This document shows, piece by piece, positions 44,964-52,746 of a stretch of 64,000 nucleotides of DNA. The notes below the pieces were generated by a model. It saw only the letters and a list, made by a program, of their open reading frames with translations, had not been told where the DNA came from and searched no databases. The DNA comes from Parabacteroides sp. (GTDB lineage: Bacteria > Bacteroidota > Bacteroidia > Bacteroidales > Tannerellaceae): assembly GCA_019417325.1 (NCBI GenBank), contig DXVO01000034.1, positions 248,001-312,000 of the forward strand, in the 5' to 3' direction. Position 1 is the first letter of the stretch. Each line of letters begins with the position of its first letter. Both the position numbers and the translations under genes were made by a program.

Positions 44964-45128
44964 CTATTCGATCACAATCTCATCACAGGGTATATCTGAC
45001 TGTTCAATGTCCAGTTCTTCTTCCAGTAGGATATTCCCCACGAAGGGATTTACCGGATCACAGGCTTTTACCATCATGGCGAACCTCTGCCTGGTTTCCT
45101 TTCGTGGGAAAATGTTCTTCTTGCCCAT
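44964..45128 (-). CDS. small acidic protein (54 aa)
   Basis: The ATG at 45128 overlaps the stop of the preceding gene by one base (TAATG). The 54-residue product starts MGKKNIFPRKETRQRF and ends with a strongly acidic tail rich in E and D. It is the last gene of the 46738-44964 block. No family is recognised. Confidence 0.6.
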   Translation of the reverse strand: MGKKNIFPRKETRQRFAMMVKACDPVNPFVGNILLEEELDIEQSDIPCDEIVIE

Positions 45129-45778
45129 TACCGACATCTTGCATAAGGTGAACTCTCATAATCCCGGACGGTAGGTTTTACCGTGTCGTCCTCATCAATG
45201 GTAAAGAAGCCGGCCACATCTACGATATTACTCGTAATCTCGCCTTTTATCATCTGGTAGAATCGGTTTAAGGCTTTCGTTGCTGCCTTGTGAGCCTCAT
45301 ACATCTCTTTGGCCTTTGGGGTGGTCACGTAGATACTGTTCGCTTCTCTAAGGGCCTGTATCGCCTTTTCTGAGACGACAATATTTCCATTCTCGTCAAC
45401 GGATATGTACTCAAGTAAATCGTAGATCACGTAAGCATCCAACTTTTTATCCAGCTCCGCTAACGCAGCTGATACCCGTCCCAGCATCTCTTCCGCTTTT
45501 CGTCTCGCCTCATCCCGTAAATACATAGAAGGCGTTTCTTTTTCGATTTGCGTCGTTATCTCCTTCCGGGTGGTAAACATATCGTTAAAAAGCAAATCTT
45601 TCAAATATGCGCCTGTAATTGGGCCTAATCGCAATCTTTCGAACTCCTGTTGTACTATCCTTACAGCCGGAAGGATGATTTCTTGAAGTTTGTGGACACT
45701 GGTCCGTACTTCGAACTCGTCCACATAAACCAATACTGGTTTGTTTTGACCTTTCAGGCCACTACTTTTTCTTGCCAT
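45128..45778 (-). CDS. unknown helical protein (216 aa)
   Basis: This 216-residue protein is mostly helical, with a central coiled-coil-like part (RKAEEMLGRVSAALAELDKKL, about residues 91-111) and a basic N terminus. It has no signal peptide or known motif. Its position at the end of the element, behind a sigma-like gene, would fit a late function. Confidence 0.65.
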   Translation of the reverse strand: MARKSSGLKGQNKPVLVYVDEFEVRTSVHKLQEIILPAVRIVQQEFERLRLGPITGAYLKDLLFNDMFTTRKEITTQIEKETPSMYLRDEARRKAEEMLGRVSAALAELDKKLDAYVIYDLLEYISVDENGNIVVSEKAIQALREANSIYVTTPKAKEMYEAHKAATKALNRFYQMIKGEITSNIVDVAGFFTIDEDDTVKPTVRDYESSPYARCR

Positions 45779-45798
45779 ACTAATTTCATTTTTAAATG

Positions 45799-46035
45799 TT
45801 ATTTACTCAAATCAACAACCCCATTGTTGAGGTCTTCTTCACCATTCATCAGGTTAGCCCAATCCTCAACCGTTCTTTCTTCCGGTCTCGTATCTGTGTG
45901 CTGGTGAATGCGCTTTACGTACTCTCCAGGATTATTATCCAGGTCTAAAGGCGTAACTCCGGGGGTATCTGTCCCCGGTCCGTTCATAAACTCCGTGAGT
46001 TCCTCTTGGCTCATCTCTTCTAAATTCCTCTCCAT
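45799..46035 (-). CDS. small acidic protein (78 aa)
   Basis: This is a strongly acidic 78-residue protein with two related segments (TEFMNGPGTD and ANLMNGEEDL). It lies between the sigma-like gene and the 216-residue gene in the same direction. No family is recognised; short acidic proteins of this kind can be scaffold or inhibitor proteins, but there is no direct support. Confidence 0.6.
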   Translation of the reverse strand: MERNLEEMSQEELTEFMNGPGTDTPGVTPLDLDNNPGEYVKRIHQHTDTRPEERTVEDWANLMNGEEDLNNGVVDLSK

Positions 46036-46054
46036 AATTCTGTTTTATTTGTTA

Positions 46055-46738
46055 TTAATTAAGCGCCCTTTTGAGCGCAACCTTTCTGGTTCTCATAAAT
46101 ATCTCGCATAACTCATGCACCCTATTCCGTGAACGTTTGGATATAGTATTGATATCTGAGGCCTTTTTGGTCAATCGTAATGTATAAAGTAACTCTCCGA
46201 TCGCCGTAAGAACTGTTTTAAAGGACTCATACAAAACTTTCCTACTCTCTTCCCCTGGCCATTCTGCAAACGTCGATCCTGCGAAAAACCTAAAGGCGAA
46301 CACTTGTCTTTCTAGATCGGTTAACTCCAATCTGTCAAACACAAAACGGACCAAGCGCATTTCTTTGAGCACGATAGCGGCTCTATCTTGCCCTTGGTCC
46401 ACTTCGTCAATGATTTCCAATTGTTGCCAGTTTACATTCTCGTCTACCGGAAGGGGCTTGTATTTATGCCGGTAAGGGGATGTAACGGAAGTGATGTTGA
46501 GTTTTATCATCTGGAGCACGAAGAAATCAAGTTCCCGGTAACGGCCTTTCCTCGCTTCGTACAACTGCAATAGATAAGTCGGTTCTTTCTCCAGCAACAT
46601 AGCCAGCACTTCGTTCAGTACATCTACCGCCTCATCTGGCATACATGCAAGAGAGCAATGATATTTCGAATAATCCAACCACCGATCGTAACGGATCGTT
46701 ATGTAGCTGTTGATAATATCTGTTTCCATAAGCCACAA
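46055..46738 (-). CDS. sigma-70-like protein of a phage-type family
   Basis: The 227-residue protein has a region-2-like stretch (YDRWLDYSKYHC and DEAVDVLNEVLAMLLEKE, about residues 17-52) and a region-4-like stretch (LELTDLERQVFAFRFFAGSTFAEWPGEESRKVLYESFKTVL, about 140-180). This combination resembles sigma-like proteins in Bacteroidales phages. It could direct transcription of the 46035-44964 genes. The recognition helix is atypical, so the role is inferred. An ATG nine bases inside is an alternative start. Confidence 0.5.
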   Translation of the reverse strand: MWLMETDIINSYITIRYDRWLDYSKYHCSLACMPDEAVDVLNEVLAMLLEKEPTYLLQLYEARKGRYRELDFFVLQMIKLNITSVTSPYRHKYKPLPVDENVNWQQLEIIDEVDQGQDRAAIVLKEMRLVRFVFDRLELTDLERQVFAFRFFAGSTFAEWPGEESRKVLYESFKTVLTAIGELLYTLRLTKKASDINTISKRSRNRVHELCEIFMRTRKVALKRALN

Positions 46739-46774
46739 GTGTTATATTTTTAATCGTGCCTACTAACCCTTGTG

Positions 46775-46812
46775 GTATGGTCAATCCCGGCAGGAGCCGG
46801 GATTGACCATAC
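46775..46812. other. perfect 17-bp hairpin at the helicase stop codon
   Basis: GTATGGTCAATCCCGGC (46775-46791) pairs with GCCGGGATTGACCATAC (46796-46812), loop AGGA. It shares its last base with the helicase stop codon. No T-run follows on the minus strand. It may stabilise or process the mRNA, or serve as a single-strand structure in replication. Confidence 0.8.
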
Positions 46813-48164
46813 TAAAATGGCAACTCCTTGTCATAATCCGTTATCTTAGTTAGGCTCTCGTTATACCGGAAACGGATATCCCCAGTCGTACCGTCCCGTT
46901 GTTTGGCTATACGGATAACCCCGAATCCTTTTTCTGCTTTCTCGCTATAATACTCCGGCCTATGGATGAACATCACGATATCAGCATCTTGTTCTATGGC
47001 TCCGGACTCGCGAAGGTCCGATAGTAACGGCATTTTATCCGCTCGACCCTCAACCTGACGGGACAGTTGAGAAAGTAAAATTACCGGTACACCTAATTCT
47101 TTCGCCATAATTTTGGCAGCTCTGCTGCATTGGCCAACCTCTTGCTCTCGGGTATAACTCCGGTTCATTGAGCGCATATCAATCAATTGTAAATAGTCAA
47201 TCAGCACTAACCCGCATTTTCCTTTTCTTCGTAATTCTCTTGCTCGGGTCTTGATTTGTTGCATACTGATATTTGCGGAATCATCCAAAGAGATGGGAAG
47301 GCACGATATTTGGCCTATGGCTTGGCACAGGCTCGTTTCTTCCTCATTTGAGAGCGTTCCGGCCTTGAACCGATCGCTATTGACTTCTGATTCGGATAAG
47401 AGTGCCCGGTTGGTCAAGGCTTGCACTTCCATTTCCAATGAAAAGATTACAACGGGTACTCCTGCAATAGAGGCGGATTTAGCAAAATGGAGTAACATAG
47501 CCGTTTTACCCATAGCAGGACGTGCGGCCAATATGATAAGCTGCCCCGGCTTCCAACCTCCTGTGATATGATCTAACTTGCTTAATCCGGTGGGTAAACC
47601 TGTTTTTACCCCATTTTTTGCCATTTCCCGACGTTTTTCATATTCGGCGATACATTGTGTAGCCACAGTAGAGATATCAATCATACGGGAATTATACGCC
47701 GTGTTTTCGGCTATTCCCTCGATCTTTTTGATTACGGCGGTTAGTACATCATCAATGTCGGCTGTTGGGTCCGTAGCCATCTTGGTTATCTCCATACCTG
47801 CAATCGCCAGTCTACGTGTCAACCATAACTGATGTAAATATTGTGCATGATTCACTATATTGACAGATGAGGCTATATTCCCGGAAAGAGTTGATAGAAA
47901 AAAAGGACCTCCCACTTTTTCCAAATCCCCGGACCTCATCAAGGTCTTTGTTACCGTCAATAAATCAGGTTTGATATTGTTCTCATACAAAGAGGCTACA
48001 GCGGAGTATATCTTACCTAAAGCCTCGTCATAGAATATATCGGCATTTAATATTCCAACGACTTCACCGATGGCACCGCTTTCGATCAATAAAGCACCTA
48101 TGACCGCTTTCTCCGTCTCTTCACTATGTGGTAGGCTAATCAATAAATCTGTATTTCGTTTCAT
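46812..48164 (-). CDS. replicative DNA helicase (DnaB type)
   Basis: This 450-residue helicase has the DnaB N-terminal domain (LPHSEETEKAVIGALLIESGA) and the RecA-like core with Walker A in AARPAMGKTAMLLHF (about residue 212) and Walker B in LVLIDYLQLIDM. ARESGAIEQDADIV-like LRESGAIEQDADIVMFIHR follows. It overlaps the upstream organiser gene by 29 bases, so the two are cotranslated. A phage-type DnaB next to an organiser protein forms a complete origin-opening and loading module. Confidence 0.93.
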   Translation of the reverse strand: MKRNTDLLISLPHSEETEKAVIGALLIESGAIGEVVGILNADIFYDEALGKIYSAVASLYENNIKPDLLTVTKTLMRSGDLEKVGGPFFLSTLSGNIASSVNIVNHAQYLHQLWLTRRLAIAGMEITKMATDPTADIDDVLTAVIKKIEGIAENTAYNSRMIDISTVATQCIAEYEKRREMAKNGVKTGLPTGLSKLDHITGGWKPGQLIILAARPAMGKTAMLLHFAKSASIAGVPVVIFSLEMEVQALTNRALLSESEVNSDRFKAGTLSNEEETSLCQAIGQISCLPISLDDSANISMQQIKTRARELRRKGKCGLVLIDYLQLIDMRSMNRSYTREQEVGQCSRAAKIMAKELGVPVILLSQLSRQVEGRADKMPLLSDLRESGAIEQDADIVMFIHRPEYYSEKAEKGFGVIRIAKQRDGTTGDIRFRYNESLTKITDYDKELPF

Positions 48165-48897
48165 ACCCTGTCTTGTTTATTGGATCATTACTCGGTAACT
48201 CATCGTTCCAACACTCTTGGTTGAGGAACGTCTCAAAGTTCTTACGATACTGTTTGTCTGGAGTTGCCTCAACATAAGCTGGTATATAGGCCAAAGCCTT
48301 CTCTTTTGCAGTTATGGACAACTTACCCCATTTACGCTCACTCGTTTTCTTGTTGCCCTTCTTTCCATAGAGAGACCAAATATTTTCGAATGATAGTGCA
48401 GTCGGTGAATCGACAGATTCGCCAATATTATTATTTATATTCTCTTCTTTTCTCTTTTCTTTAATGTTGAAGGTGTGTTGAACATCTGTTGAACGTTCGT
48501 TGAACAGATGTTGAGCATTTGTTGAATGTTCATTTCTTTTTAAGGCCCTTCTTTTGGCAGATTCTTTACCTGCTAAAGAATTTTTTAGTCGTTTATCCTC
48601 TAATGGTTTCATCCTCCGAATAAGACTTTCTGAAAAGAATATAATATCGTCTTTTATAATAAATAAGCCATAGTTACAAACTACAGCTTTTATTTTTTCA
48701 AAAGATGTTCCATATCTTTTAGCCAATGATGGTAATAAGGCAATTGGATAGGAATACTCCGGCTGCTCTCTCAATATTTCAATAAGAATCCAGTAAATCC
48801 CATATCCTTCACACCCCAACTGATCAATGAGTAATACGCATTTTGGATCATCTTTCGCATTACTATCATGAGGAAAATAAAAAGCATCTTTTTTCAT
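48136..48897 (-). CDS. replisome organiser-like protein (DUF4373/Lin1244-type N terminus)
   Basis: The 253-residue protein starts with the Lin1244/DUF4373 pattern (FYFPHDSNAKDDPKCVLLIDQLGCEGYGIYWILIEIL), a winged-helix DNA-binding domain seen in phage and plasmid replication proteins. A polar linker (about residues 140-170, including NNNIGESVDSPT) precedes a C-terminal region (YGKKGNKKTSERKWGKL through ECWND). The linker coding DNA contains the 39-bp palindromic sequence repeated at 44077-44115. It lies directly upstream of dnaB and probably loads it. Origin-in-gene arrangement is an inference. Confidence 0.75.
   Translation of the reverse strand: MKKDAFYFPHDSNAKDDPKCVLLIDQLGCEGYGIYWILIEILREQPEYSYPIALLPSLAKRYGTSFEKIKAVVCNYGLFIIKDDIIFFSESLIRRMKPLEDKRLKNSLAGKESAKRRALKRNEHSTNAQHLFNERSTDVQHTFNIKEKRKEENINNNIGESVDSPTALSFENIWSLYGKKGNKKTSERKWGKLSITAKEKALAYIPAYVEATPDKQYRKNFETFLNQECWNDELPSNDPINKTGYETKYRFID
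48401..48439 (-). repeat. 39-bp palindromic repeat inside the replication gene
   Basis: It encodes YINNNIGESVDSP-like linker residues and matches 44077-44115 in inverted orientation at 37 of 39 positions. The palindrome arms are conserved while the 4-base spacer differs. Confidence 0.85.
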
Positions 48898-49118
48898 TAT
48901 TTCTTTTCTTTATGTTTGAGTTGATGCTTTACTAAGTACGGCTTTAGTATGGTGATAACACTTTTTAATTCAATGCTAACAGAGAGTTCTATCCCTTCTA
49001 AAATAAACCATAACATAGCGTTACATATCTCATATCGTTTTTCTATAGGAAGCATATCCAGTACACTTTTTAAAGCAGCATAGACTTCTTTTCTTTCTTC
49101 TTTACTGATTGGTCTCAT
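48897..49118 (-). CDS. small protein (73 aa)
   Basis: This helical 73-residue protein ends one base into the start of the replication gene and overlaps the upstream gene by four bases, so it belongs to the replication operon. No family is recognised. Confidence 0.6.
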   Translation of the reverse strand: MRPISKEERKEVYAALKSVLDMLPIEKRYEICNAMLWFILEGIELSVSIELKSVITILKPYLVKHQLKHKEKK

Positions 49119-49375
49119 CGTAAATTTCTCCTTTCCTTGAAATACTCATTCAACAATCCATCATGAACGATCTGGAATAACTTCTCCGGAAGACACAAAA
49201 GGCTACTTTTTGCTCTTTCCTTCGGGTTTGATGTCCTCAATATTCTAATCATAATTTCTTCGTCCGGAAGATGCTTTATGCTGCTATCTCCCGGAATGAA
49301 AAAATTGAATGCTAATTGAATAATCCTTTGTTGAGGACGTTTTCTTTTTGATTGGTTATTATACCTTCTACGCAT
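49115..49375 (-). CDS. small basic protein (86 aa)
   Basis: The 86-residue product has a very basic N terminus (MRRRYNNQSKRKRPQQR) followed by a helical region. It lies one base after the excisionase-like gene and overlaps the next gene by four bases. It may bind nucleic acid, judging only by charge. Confidence 0.6.
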   Translation of the reverse strand: MRRRYNNQSKRKRPQQRIIQLAFNFFIPGDSSIKHLPDEEIMIRILRTSNPKERAKSSLLCLPEKLFQIVHDGLLNEYFKERRNLR

Positions 49376-49376
49376 A

Positions 49377-49658
49377 TCAAAGCCTCCTATCCTTTATAGC
49401 TGCGTCGACATCGGTAGATAGATACAATATACGGCTGCCGATCCGTTTGGACTTGAGAATACCAATACGGGTCCAGTCGGCCAGTGTCGGTAGAGATACA
49501 CGAAGTTTGGCCGCCGTTTCTTTACGGGTGAGATACTTGGCCGGTTCCTGTTTGTTGGCCGGTTGCAAATTACTTAACTTTTCATCCAATAGTCTGGATA
49601 AGGTCGCCTCTATGTCTGACATAGAAACGTTTTGTACTAATACGGCTGATTGCATCAT
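49377..49658 (-). CDS. excisionase-like helix-turn-helix protein
   Basis: The C-terminal half (YLTRKETAAKLRVSLPTLADWTRIGILKSKRIGSR, then ILYLSTDVDAAI) is the MerR/excisionase-type HTH. I take the ATG at 49658 (or 49655). The longer frame to 49724 would start inside an inverted repeat and upstream of a CATATTTG box (49684-49691). The product is then about 93 residues. Such proteins steer integrase towards excision or regulate the element. It opens the replication operon. Confidence 0.75.
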   Translation of the reverse strand: MMQSAVLVQNVSMSDIEATLSRLLDEKLSNLQPANKQEPAKYLTRKETAAKLRVSLPTLADWTRIGILKSKRIGSRILYLSTDVDAAIKDRRL

Positions 49659-49707
49659 AATTCGTTCGTTTTGAATTTTGATGCAAATATGAAAGGTGAA
49701 AGACTGG

Positions 49708-49732
49708 TTGGGGTACCCTAACAATACCCCAA
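49708..49732. promoter_or_regulatory. operator-like inverted repeat before the excisionase-like gene
   Basis: TTGGGGTA (49708-49715) and TACCCCAA (49725-49732) form a perfect 8-bp inverted repeat with a 9-base spacer, about 17 bases upstream of the CATATTTG box. It is a likely binding site for a dimeric regulator. Confidence 0.5.
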
Positions 49733-49745
49733 AATTTTCTATTCC

Positions 49746-50456
49746 TTACTCTTTTTTTTCATTTCTCAATCTATTTGCTAATTCTCCTAATCCTATTTTT
49801 TCGAATTTATCAGAGATAAAATCTATATCAGAATCATAGATTTGTCTTTCTTTTTCACTATCTCTATCTTTTCTGGTATTTTTAATACGCTTTAGTTCTG
49901 TGTAAATATTTGTATCACTTAGCTTTTTACTGCCTAAGTTTCGACCTGTCAAGAATTGTATAAACTCAGTAATGGCTATTCTATTCGTATCAATTGCCAT
50001 TCCTGAAAGACATAGTAATTCATAAATGGCCCGCACTTGTCTTTTCAAAGTAATACCTTTCGGATACAACTCGACATTTTTATCTTTTGATGATTTTATA
50101 TATGGAGTGAAATTGATACCTTTACAGAAGCTTGGATAAGTTCTCTCCATTTTTCCTACCAATTCGTTCAATGAAATACCAAAATCAGAAAGAATATCTC
50201 CAAGTTTTTGATAAAATTGCTGTTCGTAATCTTCAATTTCGCAAAAGCTTAATTTACTATCAATAGTTTTTAGTATTCTAATTGCATAAATACACCTTGT
50301 GTCTTTATCCATAGAAAGCAACTTATTAGTAATGTTATCTAAATAAAGATCAGATATTTTAGTGATACGGTTTTCTCTGTTGTCATATTCCTCATCTGTT
50401 GAATATCCAAACATGATCTCATTTGCTTTTTCTAAAAATAATTTCACATTTTCCAT
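49746..50456 (-). CDS. unknown protein with RteC-like C-terminal pattern (236 aa)
   Basis: The 236-residue protein lies between the integrase and the excisionase-like gene. Its C-terminal part (AIYELLCLSGMAIDTNRIAITEFIQFLTGRNL, then DTNIYTELKRIKNTRKDRD) resembles the RteC-type domain found next to integrases in Bacteroides elements. RteC regulates excision in CTnDOT. The match is loose, so function is open. Confidence 0.55.
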   Translation of the reverse strand: MENVKLFLEKANEIMFGYSTDEEYDNRENRITKISDLYLDNITNKLLSMDKDTRCIYAIRILKTIDSKLSFCEIEDYEQQFYQKLGDILSDFGISLNELVGKMERTYPSFCKGINFTPYIKSSKDKNVELYPKGITLKRQVRAIYELLCLSGMAIDTNRIAITEFIQFLTGRNLGSKKLSDTNIYTELKRIKNTRKDRDSEKERQIYDSDIDFISDKFEKIGLGELANRLRNEKKE

Positions 50457-50465
50457 AGTAATAAT

Positions 50466-51764
50466 TTATTTAGATACAACCATTTGACTAAAGAACTTGT
50501 GCGATTTTAACTGTATAGCATTCTCCTTGTCGGATATCTTGATATATTTCATGAAAGCGGACTCTGTTTTATGTCCTGTAATTTTCATTATACTAATAGT
50601 CGGGACTCCAGCTAGAAATGCGTTGGTAGCAAAAGACCGTCTGGCCGTGTGGCTGGTAACTAAGCTGTATTTTGGAACTGTTTCTGTGTAGCTGAGGCCT
50701 CCTTTGGTTGTTTGTAAGAAGATTGATTCGTCTATGTCGGCTACTTTCGCTACTTCCTTGATGTAATCATTGAATTTTTGATTGGATAGCATTTTAGGAA
50801 GCTCATTATTGTATTTTACCAATATTGTACGTACAATGGTATGAATAGGAATAACAACCGTTTTTCCTGTCTTTTGAGTTTTAACAGTAATGGTTCCGTC
50901 TTCACTGATATTGTCAGATTTAAGTTGTGACAGGTCACTAAAACGTAAACCGGTATAACAGCCGATCAGAAAGATATCACGTACTCGATCTAACTTCTTT
51001 CTTTTGCTGAAATCGCAATTGTAAATTTTTAGTAGCTCATCATTGTTGAGGTAAACGGAGTTTGTTTCTTCTTTGGGTTTACTAAAGCGTTTCTTTTTGA
51101 AATCAAGGTTTGTATGTAGATCACGCTCGTATGCCTCATTCATAAATAGCTTAAGCCCTTTCACCCGTGAACCGATTGTATTGGGGGAATATCCTTTAGC
51201 TGTCAAGAACTCAACAAACCCCAAATAGTAATCCAGATCGATATCATTGAATGTTGGCCGTTTCCTCATCAATTCTGCATATTCGAATATATTATTTCGA
51301 ACTATCTTATATTGTTTGATAGTCGGTTTCTTTTTATCTGTATTTTGTATGTAGTCGTCAATGAAGGATAAAAGATCGTCTGTCTTGATAACTTCGACTT
51401 CCTTATAGCTTTTATATATCTTGTCCAGTTCACAAGTCAGCAATTCATTGGTTATTGGTTGGCCGTCATTTTCTAATCGGCGTAATACGTCTTTTGCTGT
51501 AGCTTCAATGTTGTCCAGGGATGCTTTTAACTCTTTGTACTCAATTGAGTTTATTCGTTTGTTTTTCGCAGTTGGAGCAATGGGGGTTCCAGCTTTTGCG
51601 TCCCACTTCTCCGGAAGAATAGATTCATTGGTGTAATACTTTAATGGTAGATACTTTTTCTTTCCATTGGGTTGAATGGTAAAAGCACCATAATTTAGTA
51701 GAAAATAAATTGCGGTCGGTTTGTCTGACTGTGGCCGCGTCAAATAAAATTTTACTGTTGCCAT
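50466..51764 (-). CDS. tyrosine recombinase (integrase) of the tRNA-Gln element
   Basis: This 432-residue integrase has an Arm-binding N-terminal domain (about 1-90), a phage_int_SAM_5-like core-binding domain (about 110-210) and a catalytic domain: arginine in GCYTGLRFSDL, HTARRSFATN (H-x2-R), GH in ITGHKTE and the nucleophile tyrosine in AFMKYIKIS. It is placed next to the right attachment site. Its promoter (51795-51825) overlaps its own arm-type repeats. Confidence 0.93.
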   Translation of the reverse strand: MATVKFYLTRPQSDKPTAIYFLLNYGAFTIQPNGKKKYLPLKYYTNESILPEKWDAKAGTPIAPTAKNKRINSIEYKELKASLDNIEATAKDVLRRLENDGQPITNELLTCELDKIYKSYKEVEVIKTDDLLSFIDDYIQNTDKKKPTIKQYKIVRNNIFEYAELMRKRPTFNDIDLDYYLGFVEFLTAKGYSPNTIGSRVKGLKLFMNEAYERDLHTNLDFKKKRFSKPKEETNSVYLNNDELLKIYNCDFSKRKKLDRVRDIFLIGCYTGLRFSDLSQLKSDNISEDGTITVKTQKTGKTVVIPIHTIVRTILVKYNNELPKMLSNQKFNDYIKEVAKVADIDESIFLQTTKGGLSYTETVPKYSLVTSHTARRSFATNAFLAGVPTISIMKITGHKTESAFMKYIKISDKENAIQLKSHKFFSQMVVSK

Positions 51765-51794
51765 ATCCGTTGTATGTTTGGTTTAACACGATGG

Positions 51795-51825
51795 CAAATT
51801 TAGAGAATATTCTTACCGCAACAAA
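51795..51825 (-). promoter_or_regulatory. integrase promoter overlapping arm sites
   Basis: On the minus strand TAAATTTG (51795-51802) and TTTG (51822-51825) are 19 bases apart. The inverted arm repeat 51809-51821 fills the spacer, so integrase binding would occlude RNA polymerase. Confidence 0.7.
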
Positions 51826-51854
51826 CTTTTTGCGGTAAGAATTGCGGTAAGAAT
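51809..51854. repeat. three integrase arm-type repeats, right end
   Basis: ATTCTTACCGCAA (51809-51821) is the inverse of TTGCGGTAAGAAT at 51830-51842 and 51842-51854, the last two being direct and abutting. The single left copy is at 40041-40053. Confidence 0.85.
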
Positions 51855-51970
51855 AAGTTTTTCTTCTTTTATGTTTCTTTGATTCTTGTGCTTTATTATT
51901 GTCTGATAATTAGTGTATAATATCTTTGATGGATAGACGTTTAGATAAAGTTTGATAAATATTTATGGTG

Positions 51971-51988
51971 TCCTCGTGAGACAACTCA
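51971..51988. repeat. attachment site, right
   Basis: Identical to 39973-39990. It marks the junction between the element and the second accessory unit. The gene-free stretch 51765-52173 holds the integrase promoter, the arm repeats, this site and the hairpin at 51998-52021. Confidence 0.9.
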
Positions 51989-51997
51989 GCAATCTAG

Positions 51998-52027
51998 AGA
52001 GATGTCAATTTTGACATCTCTTTTTTT
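51998..52027 (+). terminator. terminator after the right att site
   Basis: AGAGATGTCAA pairs perfectly with TTGACATCTCT (51998-52008 with 52011-52021), followed by TTTTTT. Confidence 0.85.
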
Positions 52028-52173
52028 GTCATATAATGTATTAGCCGATATAAGCTATCAGGATTTATTATCTCTTAATAAACCCTAAATACGAATTTAT
52101 TCAATCTACTTCTTTAGGCATACTTCACTCTTTTTTTCTCTTCATCATAAAATAGATATTTACATCACATCCA

Positions 52174-52743
52174 TTGGAAGAAACAATTAATATACGATCT
52201 CTATTCAAACAGATTGCGAATGATGACCCAAGGGCATTCCAACTGTTTTTTGATTATACCTATATGAAATTGTATAGATACACAAGCTATTTTCTGGTAG
52301 AGAAAGGAGTGTGTAAAGATGTGATTTCTGATGTTTACTTGTATTTGTGGCAAAATAGAAAGCAATTGCCACAAATACAGAACTATGAGAACTATCTATT
52401 TATCTGTGCCCGGAATCATGCTCTTAAATATAAAAGTGAGAGCGATAAGTACCAGAAAATACGGTTGGAAGATGCTGATTTAGGAGGTCTGTCTGAGAAA
52501 TCAACACCAGAACAAGAGACTTTAGACAATGAGTTAAAGAAAATCATTGAGTTAGCGATAAATTCTTTGCCTGAAAAGTGTCGTTTAATATTCTTTATGG
52601 TGAGAGAAGAAAATATGACCTACAAAGAAGCGGCTCAGATCCTTTCTATATCAGATCGGACGGTACATGCACAGATGTGCATAGCGATAAAGAAAATAGG
52701 AATAGTCATACAGGAGTATCACACAGGTAAAAAAATTAAATGA
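52174..52743 (+). CDS. ECF sigma factor of the second uptake locus
   Basis: The 189-residue sigma factor begins with TTG in this reading. Region 2 (DPRAFQLFFDYTYMKLYRYTSYF, DVISDVYLYLWQNRK) and region 4 (SLPEKCRLIFFMVREENMTYKEAAQILSISDRTVHAQM) are clear. It heads a five-gene operon and should be controlled by the FecR protein 3 bases downstream. Confidence 0.92.
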   Translation: MEETINIRSLFKQIANDDPRAFQLFFDYTYMKLYRYTSYFLVEKGVCKDVISDVYLYLWQNRKQLPQIQNYENYLFICARNHALKYKSESDKYQKIRLEDADLGGLSEKSTPEQETLDNELKKIIELAINSLPEKCRLIFFMVREENMTYKEAAQILSISDRTVHAQMCIAIKKIGIVIQEYHTGKKIK

Positions 52744-52746
52744 AAT

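Larger units (their letters stand above)
39973..51988. mobile_element. tRNA-Gln integrative element, satellite-like (about 12 kb)
   Basis: The element is bounded by an exact 18-bp repeat of the tRNA 3' end (39973-39990 and 51971-51988). It encodes an integrase next to the right end, an excisionase-like HTH protein, a DnaB-type helicase, a replisome-organiser-like protein, a sigma-like protein and about ten small unknown genes. I see no relaxase, type IV secretion, capsid, portal or terminase gene. The integrase arm-type repeats occur at both ends. It therefore looks like a phage satellite or a small non-conjugative integrative element. Helper and mobility are unproven. Confidence 0.75.

Noticed and set aside
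39973..51988. Conjugative transposon of the CTnDOT or NBU type
   Set aside because: No relaxase, coupling protein or tra genes; the replication module is phage-like.
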